Source: Oscillospiraceae bacterium
GTDB taxonomy: Bacteria > Bacillota > Clostridia > Oscillospirales > Ruminococcaceae
DNA: 6,120 nt
Reading direction: 5' to 3'
Assembly: GCA_031285645.1 (NCBI GenBank)
Contig: JAITVU010000166.1
Coordinates: 1-6,120 of the forward strand
Shown piece by piece: positions 1 to 4,982 of this stretch. A program made the position numbers and the translations under genes. Below the pieces are notes generated by a model. The model saw only the letters and a list, made by a program, of their open reading frames with translations. It was not told where the DNA came from and did not search any database. How positions within the stretch are numbered: the stretch's first letter is position 1; each line of letters begins with the position of its first letter.

Positions 1-69
1 ATGGAAAAACAAGCTGAAAAGCGGTATGAATCGGGGCATAGAGGTACTTCTTTTGTAATGGATGCATAG
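1..69 (+). other. Short open frame at left edge, possible tail of an upstream gene
   Basis: Frame 1 is open from the first base to a TAG at 67-69, giving 22 residues if read from the ATG at position 1. Because the window begins there, it cannot be decided whether this is the C-terminal end of a longer upstream gene or chance. No ribosome binding site can be seen for the ATG. The short peptide is hydrophilic and shows no recognisable motif. The frame closes 32 bases before the superoxide dismutase start. Confidence 0.2.
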
Positions 70-101
70 GATAATGTAAATCCATTTAAAGGAGAAGTGT
101 T

Positions 102-749
102 ATGGAAGCGAATACACCCGTTGCGCCCGGCATGCACGTTCTGCCGCCGTTGTCTTATCCTTATAACGCGATGGAGCCTGTCATCGACGCGAAGACAATG
201 GAGATTCATCACAACAAGCATCACAAAAAATACGTTGACGACCTGAACAAGGCGGAGCTCGCGCTTGTGGAAGCGCGGCGTAACAAAGATTACAAATACA
301 TAAAGTATTGGGAAAACGAGCTGGCGTTTAACGGGTCCGGGCATATACTGCACAGCATTTACTGGACAATCCTGACTTATCCGGATCAGGGGGGCAGCCT
401 CGGACAGTATACGGCCAGTTACATTGACTGGTATTTCGGCGGCTTTGACGCCTTCAAGGCTCAGTTTACGGCCGCGGCCAACGCCGTTGAGGGATCGGGA
501 TGGGCTGTGCTCGGTTACAATCCCGCGTTTTCAAGGCTGGAGCTCCTGCAGGCAGGCAAGCATCAGGATCTGACACAGTGGGGGATTATCCCTATTCTGG
601 TGTGTGACGTGTGGGAGCACGCCTACTACCTCAAATATCAGAATGAGCGCGCCAATTATGTGGACGCATGGTGGCGGCTCGTCAACTGGACGGAAGTGGA
701 AAACCGCCTGATCAAAGCCGCGGGCGCGACACTGCCGATGCAGATGTAA
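102..749 (+). CDS. sodA: Superoxide dismutase, Fe/Mn family, manganese-type signature
   Basis: This cytoplasmic enzyme converts superoxide to hydrogen peroxide and oxygen. The 215-residue product has the family's helical N-terminal part (about 12-95) and alpha/beta C-terminal part (about 105-205). The four expected metal ligands are visible: His36 in the EIHHNKHH segment, His84 in HSIYW, and Asp169 and His173 in the diagnostic DVWEHAYY motif. Tyr44 and His40 match the conserved second-sphere residues. The outer-sphere glutamine is Gln155 (KHQDL) while Gly80 occupies the place where iron enzymes carry Gln, which favours manganese or mixed metal use. There is no signal peptide. AAAGGAG at 88-94 lies 7 bases before the ATG and fixes the start. 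An extra N-terminal stretch of about ten residues precedes the usual LPPL beginning. The gene stands alone and converges with the lipase gene. The family is secure; metal choice is inferred. Confidence 0.95.
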   Translation: MEANTPVAPGMHVLPPLSYPYNAMEPVIDAKTMEIHHNKHHKKYVDDLNKAELALVEARRNKDYKYIKYWENELAFNGSGHILHSIYWTILTYPDQGGSLGQYTASYIDWYFGGFDAFKAQFTAAANAVEGSGWAVLGYNPAFSRLELLQAGKHQDLTQWGIIPILVCDVWEHAYYLKYQNERANYVDAWWRLVNWTEVENRLIKAAGATLPMQM

Positions 750-798
750 TGGTCGATACGAATGGGTACTGTATAGCGGGCTTAGGTAAGTAACAAAA

Positions 799-832
799 AT
801 AACAAGGAATGGCACTGACCATTCCTTGTTAT
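799..832. terminator. Bidirectional intrinsic terminator between convergent genes
   Basis: A perfect 14-base-pair stem (799-812 with 819-832, core AACAAGGAATGG / CCATTCCTTGTT) closes a 6-base loop. It lies 49 bases past the superoxide dismutase stop and about 73 bases past the minus-strand lipase stop. On the plus strand the stem is followed by the weakly T-rich ATATTTGA. On the minus strand it is followed by TTTTTGTTA, a better U-tract. It therefore most likely ends both transcripts, with the stronger signal for the lipase side. Confidence 0.85.
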
Positions 833-905
833 ATATTTGATATTATTTTACTTCAGTGAATATCATCGCCGATGAATTCAATATATGTCGTATGGCTTAT
901 GGGGA

Positions 906-2345
906 TTAAAACCCCATTCCCTTGAGGTCCGACACAATGCCCACATAAGTCTCAATCACGTCGAAGCCCTTGTAGTCCTCGCGCTTGAGATCGATGATAT
1001 CCGCGTGGGAAATGCCGCGGCGTTTTTTCGCTGTAATGATCCCGCGGTAATGCCCCCATTTGGCCGATTCCTCGCTCACGAGCCCGTCATTAGCGCCTTC
1101 AAGCGTTTTTATAATGAGGTAGGGGATGGACAGAAGCCAGTCGCTCGCGGCATTTTTCATCTTTGTCATGTAGCTTTGATAGTATACGCCGGGGCAGTCC
1201 GGCACGTCGCGGTTAAAAACAATGCTGTTCCCGGTTGTGAACTGCCGTGTTGCCGTGTAGAAATCGGGATTTTGATCCCCCAGCTTTTTAAAAACAGCGT
1301 TGAAGATACGCGCCAGGAAGCGGTAAAAACGCTCGGGGAGATGACAGGCGAAATCCATGAAGCGGCAGCCGCGGTGCGGTGTGCTGATTGTTGTGAGCGA
1401 CGCGACATAATCCCCCATGCCAAGGGCTGAAATGACGTAGCGCGCGTCGAGCCCGCCCTTGGAGTGCGCGATGATATTGACTTTGTCGCTGCCCGTTTCG
1501 GCCATGACATCAAATATTCTCTGCTTGATGTCACGTCCGTTATCGGCAATGGTGCCCACGGCCTCCTGGTTGCCGTAATAAACGCGCGCGCCGTAGCGGG
1601 CAAGCTCCTTCGGAATGCGCCCCCAGTAATTGAAATATTTGAGGTCGCGAAACAGCACGCCGTGTACCATGATGAGCGGATATTTCGTGTCGCACAGGTT
1701 GCTGTGGGCGCGTATGCGCCTGAGGTCCTCCTTGTTGCAGGCAAAGTCGTATTCCTCAAAGACCAAACGGCAGGCAATCCCCAGCACAACGAGGTTGACA
1801 AAAGGAATCCAGAAGCTTAGAAGCATGACGACTCTGTAAAAAACACTGAGTTTTCTGGATGTAAAAAACATGCGCGCGGCGCCGTTGAACAGCAGAAAGA
1901 AAAGCATAATCGCCGCGTAAACGGCGTTTGTAATTAAAAGGGACAAGGGGTAAGATGTCCATAACGGCAATCGATAGACAGCCAGGATGACTATAACCTC
2001 AAGAAGTATCCCCCATAGGGCGCTGAGCGCAATAAAGCGCCCGCCGATCATGACTTTACAGCGCAGGCCGGTCCTGATCCCGTCGGCGACGGGAAACAGG
2101 CTCAGCCGCAGCCAAAAATAAAGGAGCAGAAAAGCGCCCGCGCCAAGATAAAAAAACCGCCAACCCGCTGAAAACGCACTGAGCGCGATGTGATAAAGCC
2201 AGTAACCCAGAAGCGGCAGGTTGAGAGCGGCGAGAAGGCCGATTGTGAGCGGGAGCGGCCGCGTGACGGGTCCTTTCCGGCTGAAATCCATGGATATAAT
2301 CAGAAGTATTGCAATGACTGAGAGCGCCGCAATTAATAAACTCAT
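906..2345 (-). CDS. Membrane-anchored lipase/esterase, alpha/beta-hydrolase fold
   Basis: A predicted serine ester hydrolase of 479 residues. The N-terminal 195 residues hold about six hydrophobic membrane segments (near 2-18, 32-54, 64-84, 104-124, 132-153, 167-191). The catalytic domain spans about 220-479: the YPLIMVHG strand with the oxyanion-hole HG (228-229), the nucleophile elbow AHSKGG with Ser295, Asp420 in the NDGLVS motif, and His447 in GISHAD. This order and these motifs match bacterial lipases of the family usually called esterase/lipase or triacylglycerol lipase; the substrate is not shown by the sequence. Basic residues lie in the loops after segments 1, 3 and 5, so the positive-inside rule puts the catalytic domain outside the membrane. 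The start at 2345 is chosen because AGGAG lies 6 bases upstream. The frame is open to an ATG at 2447, but that has no ribosome binding site and would put a basic, non-hydrophobic extension before segment 1. Single gene, convergent with sodA and divergent from etfB. Confidence 0.88.
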   Translation of the reverse strand: MSLLIAALSVIAILLIISMDFSRKGPVTRPLPLTIGLLAALNLPLLGYWLYHIALSAFSAGWRFFYLGAGAFLLLYFWLRLSLFPVADGIRTGLRCKVMIGGRFIALSALWGILLEVIVILAVYRLPLWTSYPLSLLITNAVYAAIMLFFLLFNGAARMFFTSRKLSVFYRVVMLLSFWIPFVNLVVLGIACRLVFEEYDFACNKEDLRRIRAHSNLCDTKYPLIMVHGVLFRDLKYFNYWGRIPKELARYGARVYYGNQEAVGTIADNGRDIKQRIFDVMAETGSDKVNIIAHSKGGLDARYVISALGMGDYVASLTTISTPHRGCRFMDFACHLPERFYRFLARIFNAVFKKLGDQNPDFYTATRQFTTGNSIVFNRDVPDCPGVYYQSYMTKMKNAASDWLLSIPYLIIKTLEGANDGLVSEESAKWGHYRGIITAKKRRGISHADIIDLKREDYKGFDVIETYVGIVSDLKGMGF

Positions 2346-2351
2346 AAAAAG

Positions 2352-2356
2352 CTCCT
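2352..2356 (-). promoter_or_regulatory. Ribosome binding site that decides the lipase start
   Basis: On the minus strand AGGAG is followed by 6 bases (CTTTTT) and then ATG at 2345. No comparable Shine-Dalgarno precedes the in-frame ATG at 2447, so translation most likely starts here. Confidence 0.8.
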
Positions 2357-2436
2357 GCGCCGGGCCGAGCGAAAACATAACGTGATTCGAGCGGAACCGC
2401 CGGCAATCCTTCCTCTTTGTAAGTATTCTTAAATGT

Positions 2437-2468
2437 TGAAAATCCATTCATAAATTTATGGATTTTCA
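2437..2468. repeat. Perfect 11-base inverted repeat upstream of the lipase gene
   Basis: TGAAAATCCAT (2437-2447) and ATGGATTTTCA (2458-2468) are exact inverted copies around a 10-base spacer. It sits about 90 bases before the lipase start, at the expected transcription start of the promoter candidate at 2474-2502. It could be an operator for a dimeric regulator or a hairpin at the 5' end of the lipase transcript. No regulator family can be named from it. Confidence 0.55.
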
Positions 2469-2473
2469 TTATG

Positions 2474-2502
2474 ATTCTAACAATTCTGGCAACTGGATAC
2501 AA
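2474..2502 (-). promoter_or_regulatory. Candidate promoter of the lipase gene
   Basis: Reading the minus strand, TTGTAT (-35, 3 of 6 matches) is followed by a 17-base spacer and TAGAAT (-10, 5 of 6 matches). It would start a transcript near 2467 with a leader of about 120 bases. A weaker alternative, TTGTTA with CATAAA, overlaps it. Confidence 0.4.
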
Positions 2503-2569
2503 GTATTGTTTGCTCTTATTGGCTTGACATGGTGATGTATTTATAAAGCGTCCCCGTAAATAAATATAG

Positions 2570-2611
2570 TAATTGCGGTTGAAAATTGTACATTGCATTA
2601 AACCGCAATTA
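2570..2611. repeat. Perfect 11-base inverted repeat in the divergent spacer
   Basis: TAATTGCGGTT (2570-2580) and AACCGCAATTA (2601-2611) are exact inverted copies separated by 20 AT-rich bases. No T-run follows on the plus strand, and no plus-strand gene precedes it, so a terminator role is unlikely. It ends 8 bases before a second long inverted repeat. The role is unknown. Confidence 0.55.
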
Positions 2612-2619
2612 TCGAATGG

Positions 2620-2666
2620 GAATTCGCTTTGCCATGCTTCTTTGCGGGACAGTTAAAAGCGAATTC
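2620..2666. repeat. Perfect 11-base inverted repeat upstream of etfB
   Basis: GAATTCGCTTT (2620-2630) and AAAGCGAATTC (2656-2666) are exact inverted copies with a 25-base spacer. The right arm abuts the possible -35 element of the first etf promoter candidate, so regulator binding there could affect transcription of etfBA. This is inferred only from position. Confidence 0.5.
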
Positions 2667-2694
2667 ACTATGTTAACACGATAAATTTTATAAT
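2664..2694 (+). promoter_or_regulatory. Candidate upstream promoter of etfBA
   Basis: A perfect TATAAT lies at 2689-2694. The best -35 is TTCACT at 2664-2669 (4 of 6), with a long 19-base spacer. It overlaps the right arm of the inverted repeat ending at 2666, and the palindrome TGTTAACA (2671-2678) falls in the spacer. Confidence 0.35.
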
Positions 2695-2700
2695 CTATGA

Positions 2701-2729
2701 TTCTTATATATATGAACATGTGGTACAAT
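2701..2729 (+). promoter_or_regulatory. Candidate extended -10 promoter of etfBA
   Basis: TACAAT at 2724-2729 is preceded by TGG, giving an extended -10 of the TGnTACAAT type. A weak -35, TTCTTA (2701-2706, 3 of 6), lies 17 bases upstream. It would give a leader of about 35 bases before etfB. I prefer it slightly to the upstream candidate because the spacing is ideal. Confidence 0.45.
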
Positions 2730-2770
2730 TATAGTTATTAATGTAACTTTGGAGTATGGAGGTCGACTCA

Positions 2771-3592
2771 ATGGATATATTGGTCTGTATTAAGCAGGTT
2801 CCGGGGACAAGCCGCGTCGAAATTGACCCTGAAACCGGGACGCTTAAAAGGGACGGTGTGCGCGCGAAGCTCAATCCGTACGATTTAAATGCGATTGAAA
2901 TGGCGCTTGCGCTGCGCGACCGCGTCGGCGGGACGGTGCGCTGTGTCACAATGGGGCCGCCGCAGGCCGCGCAGGCGGTCATGGACGCTGTTTATATGGG
3001 AGTCGATTCCGGCGTTGTGATCAGTGACAGGGCGTTCGCGGGCGCCGACGTGTATGCCACAAGCTATACGCTTGCCCAAGGCATTGGGCGCCTGGGCGCG
3101 TTTGACGTGATTTTCTGCGGAAAGCAGACAACGGACGGCGATACGGGTCAGGTTGGACCGGAAGTCGCCGAGCTGCTTGATATTCCCCATGTCGCCAATG
3201 TGACTCGTATTGACGAAATCGCCGCCGGTTATTGCGATGTTTGTGCAAACCAGGATGACAGTGAGGCGCGTTTGCGCGTGAAAATGCCCTGTCTGCTGGG
3301 TGTTGACAGCGACGCCAACACGCCGCGTCAACCGGATGCCGGCCGTAAAGAGAACCTGGCACAGGATGACGTTGTAAGCAAGATAGCCCTGAACGATTTA
3401 GCGGATACGGACGAGTCGCATTATGGGCTCGGTGCGTCGCCAACACAGGTTGAGCGCATTTTCGCCCCCGAAAAAAATACGGCGCGCGAAATGTTTGAGG
3501 GAAATGCGGAACAAATGGCCGAAGCGCTTTATAGAGTGCTCGCTGAAAATGGCTTTGTATCGGGAGAGGAGACACGCAAAACCGATCAATAG
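2771..3592 (+). CDS. etfB: Electron-transfer flavoprotein, beta subunit
   Basis: The small subunit of the cytoplasmic ETF heterodimer, which passes electrons between acyl-CoA dehydrogenase-type flavoenzymes and other carriers. The 273-residue product starts with the family's beta strand and MDILVCIKQVPG, has the MGPPQA motif at 61-66, DRAFAGAD at 86-93, and the nucleotide-binding signature GKQTTDGDTGQVGPE at 117-131. KMPCL (171-175), NTPR (183-186) and the C-terminal YGLGASPT (218-225) follow in the order usual for the subunit. From memory of the family, this pattern resembles ETFs of anaerobes, including the bifurcating group, where EtfB binds a second FAD instead of AMP; that assignment is inference. 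GGAGG at 2758-2762, 8 bases before ATG 2771, fixes the start. The in-frame ATG at 2756 overlaps this site and is unlikely. It is the first gene of a two-gene operon with etfA, 97 bases apart. Confidence 0.95.
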   Translation: MDILVCIKQVPGTSRVEIDPETGTLKRDGVRAKLNPYDLNAIEMALALRDRVGGTVRCVTMGPPQAAQAVMDAVYMGVDSGVVISDRAFAGADVYATSYTLAQGIGRLGAFDVIFCGKQTTDGDTGQVGPEVAELLDIPHVANVTRIDEIAAGYCDVCANQDDSEARLRVKMPCLLGVDSDANTPRQPDAGRKENLAQDDVVSKIALNDLADTDESHYGLGASPTQVERIFAPEKNTAREMFEGNAEQMAEALYRVLAENGFVSGEETRKTDQ

Positions 3593-3640
3593 GGCATAAT
3601 GAACCTTCCCGCCCCATCGGTTCACAATAAACAAAGTATA

Positions 3641-3646
3641 AGGAGG
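3641..3646 (+). promoter_or_regulatory. Displaced Shine-Dalgarno of etfA
   Basis: AGGAGG (preceded by A, so AAGGAGG) is the only strong ribosome binding site in the etfB-etfA gap, but it is 43 bases from the etfA ATG at 3690. No start codon lies at the usual 5-10 bases downstream. A stem-loop at 3649-3680 fills most of the distance. If it folds, the effective spacing falls to roughly 11-12 bases. Confidence 0.55.
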
Positions 3647-3648
3647 CA

Positions 3649-3680
3649 AGCTTAATCCGGCATGAAAAACGGATTAAGTT
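3649..3680 (+). repeat. Stem-loop between Shine-Dalgarno and start codon of etfA
   Basis: CTTAATCCG (3651-3659) and CGGATTAAG (3670-3678) pair perfectly, and the RNA stem extends by one G-U and one A-U pair to 3649-3680. The 10-base loop GCATGAAAAA contains an ATG at 3662. There is no following T-run, so it is not a standard terminator. It may bring the Shine-Dalgarno close to the etfA start, or act as an operator or RNA processing site. Confidence 0.6.
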
Positions 3681-3689
3681 CACATAAAA

Positions 3690-4703
3690 ATGAAAACAGA
3701 CAACAGTCATGATTTGTGGCGCGGTATTGCTGTTTTTGCGCAGACGCAAAACGGAGACCTGCATGACGTCTCACTTGAATTGCTCGGGAAGGCGCTCGAA
3801 CTGGCTCGGGTGATCAATCATCCCGTCTATGCGCTCGTCATAGGCTATAATGTCGGGCGGTCCGCGGAAAAACTGGTTTCGTACGGAGCCGACAAAGTAT
3901 ATGTCTACGATGAGCCGTGCTTTGAACACTATACGCCGGAACCCTATGCGGCGGCCTTTTCAGATTTTATCAATGAGGTCAGGCCGTCCTCAATTTTGGT
4001 CGGGACAACGAGCCTCGGGCGTTCACTTGCTCCCAGGGTGGCGGCGCGTTTTAAAACAGGCCTGACAGCCGACTGTACGCTCTTGGACATAAAGGAAAAC
4101 ACGGATTTAATGCAGATACGCCCGGCTTACGGCGGCAATATCATGGCTCAGATCATCACGCCCCGCCATCGCCCCCAGATGTGTACGGTGCGCCAAAAGG
4201 TCTTTAAATACCCCAAACCGGCGCGCGACCCTAAAGGTGAGATTATTACGAAATCATTGCCGGCGCAGGCTCTTCACAGCCGCGTTGAGGTTCTTGATGT
4301 GCTCGAGAGGCCGCGCGACGTGGATATCATGCATGAGCGTGTCCTGATAGCGGTCGGCAAAGGCATTAAATCGGAAAAGGATATCAGCCTGATTCGGGAT
4401 CTGTGTACGTTGCTGGACGCTCAGATCTGCTGTACGCGTCCGCTCGTTGAGCAGGGCTGGTTTGACGCGAAGCGGCAGGTTGGCGTGTCGGGCCGTACAG
4501 TCGCGCCGGAACTGATTCTGACGCTGGGTGTTTCGGGATCTGTTCAGTTCACAACCGGCATGCGCGGCAGCGCCTGTATCGTCGCTGTTAACAGTGATCC
4601 GGCGGCGCCCATATTTGACATCGCGCACTATGGTCTTTGCTGCGATTTGTATGAGATTGTGCCGCTGCTGATAGACAGCCTTAAACCACACGGCGCGGTT
4701 TAG
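3690..4703 (+). CDS. etfA: Electron-transfer flavoprotein, alpha subunit
   Basis: The large, FAD-holding subunit that pairs with EtfB. The 337-residue product has the N-terminal domain (about 11-190) beginning GIAVFAQ, with SLELLGKA (28-35), GRSLAPR (110-116), TGLTADCT (123-130) and the RPAYGGNIMAQ / RPQMCTVR blocks (144-168). The C-terminal FAD domain (about 215-335) shows TRPLVEQGW (249-257), RQVGVSGRTV (262-271), GVSGSVQFTTGM (280-291), AVNSD (299-303) and APIFDIAHYG (306-315). In the last signature the common Gln-His pair is Gln-Phe (286-287). Length is normal, and there is no ferredoxin-like N-terminal extension such as some caffeyl-CoA reductase ETF subunits carry. ATG 3690 is the first start after an in-frame stop at 3675-3677 and gives a normal N-terminus, but its ribosome binding site is displaced behind a hairpin. 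It is likely cotranscribed with etfB. No clear strong terminator follows. Confidence 0.95.
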   Translation: MKTDNSHDLWRGIAVFAQTQNGDLHDVSLELLGKALELARVINHPVYALVIGYNVGRSAEKLVSYGADKVYVYDEPCFEHYTPEPYAAAFSDFINEVRPSSILVGTTSLGRSLAPRVAARFKTGLTADCTLLDIKENTDLMQIRPAYGGNIMAQIITPRHRPQMCTVRQKVFKYPKPARDPKGEIITKSLPAQALHSRVEVLDVLERPRDVDIMHERVLIAVGKGIKSEKDISLIRDLCTLLDAQICCTRPLVEQGWFDAKRQVGVSGRTVAPELILTLGVSGSVQFTTGMRGSACIVAVNSDPAAPIFDIAHYGLCCDLYEIVPLLIDSLKPHGAV

Positions 4704-4748
4704 CGAATTAATGAAAAATCTGTCGATCAATAATTGAAATATATGGAA

Positions 4749-4777
4749 TTGTGAACGATATCATGATAAAATAAACT
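4749..4777 (+). promoter_or_regulatory. Candidate promoter of the surface-protein gene, with palindrome in its spacer
   Basis: TTGTGA (4749-4754, 4 of 6) is followed by 17 bases and TAAACT (4772-4777, 4 of 6). The perfect 10-base palindrome TATCATGATA (4759-4768) lies in the spacer, a place where an operator would act directly. Both boxes are imperfect and the region is very AT-rich, so chance is possible. The implied leader is about 200 bases. Confidence 0.3.
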
Positions 4778-4833
4778 ATATATGTTTACGGACAAGCGTA
4801 ACAAATCACAAAAATATCCTTAATATCCATAAT

Positions 4834-4871
4834 AAAATGAGTTTAATGTCTTTAATGATATTCATTTTTTT
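4834..4871 (+). terminator. Weak terminator candidate after etfA
   Basis: AAAATGA (4834-4840) can pair with TCATTTT (4862-4868), or AATGA (4854-4858) with TCATT (4862-4866) around a 3-base loop. A run of seven T follows (4865-4871). The stems are AT-only or nearly so, hence weak. It lies about 130 bases past the etfA stop and is the only T-run-linked hairpin in the spacer. Confidence 0.3.
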
Positions 4872-4898
4872 ATATACCATCCGATAATGACTATGTAG

Positions 4899-4937
4899 GT
4901 TTATTTTGCCGCCTCTCTCTGGCGGCTGGAGTTAAAC
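4899..4937 (+). repeat. GC-rich hairpin in the leader of the surface-protein gene
   Basis: GCCGCC (4908-4913) and GGCGGC (4921-4926) form a perfect stem around the pyrimidine loop TCTCTCT, with outer GTTTA/TAAAC arms (4899-4903 and 4933-4937). It stands out in an otherwise AT-rich spacer. No T-run follows on either strand, so it is not an ordinary terminator. A second hairpin, ATTCTG/CAGAAT around TTTT (4942-4957), lies between it and the Shine-Dalgarno. Confidence 0.5.
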
Positions 4938-4982
4938 AATTATTCTGTTTTCAGAATTATAGAGCCTGGAGGAAATGAGCAT

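Noticed and set aside
858..879. Imperfect inverted repeat GAATATCATC / GATGAATTC between the lipase stop and the terminator
   Set aside because: A bulged 9-pair stem with a 3-base loop and no T-run. The nearby 14-pair stem explains termination better.
2524..2540. Perfect TTGACA on the plus strand in the divergent spacer
   Set aside because: The nearest TATAAA-like box is only about 12 bases away, too close for a promoter, and no gene follows for more than 200 bases.
2448..2598. A minus-strand frame from 2598 overlapping the lipase 5' part in another frame
   Set aside because: No ribosome binding site, no recognisable motif, and it overlaps the membrane-segment coding region of the lipase, whose frame has clear motifs. 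Treated as a shadow.
2756..2770. Upstream ATG for etfB at 2756, adding five residues
   Set aside because: It overlaps the GGAGG at 2758-2762 that serves ATG 2771, and GGAG at 2751-2754 leaves only one base of spacing. The family's conserved N-terminus starts at 2771.
3621..3689. Imperfect direct repeat TTCACAATAAA / TTCACATAAAA flanking the etfA hairpin
   Set aside because: Short, AT-rich and imperfect. No sign of a mobile element or target duplication between the copies.
3021..3764. Long minus-strand frame of 247 codons across etfB and the etfB-etfA gap
   Set aside because: Lies opposite etfB, which has clear family motifs. Its translation is rich in Arg, Pro and His, as expected from the antisense of a coding region.
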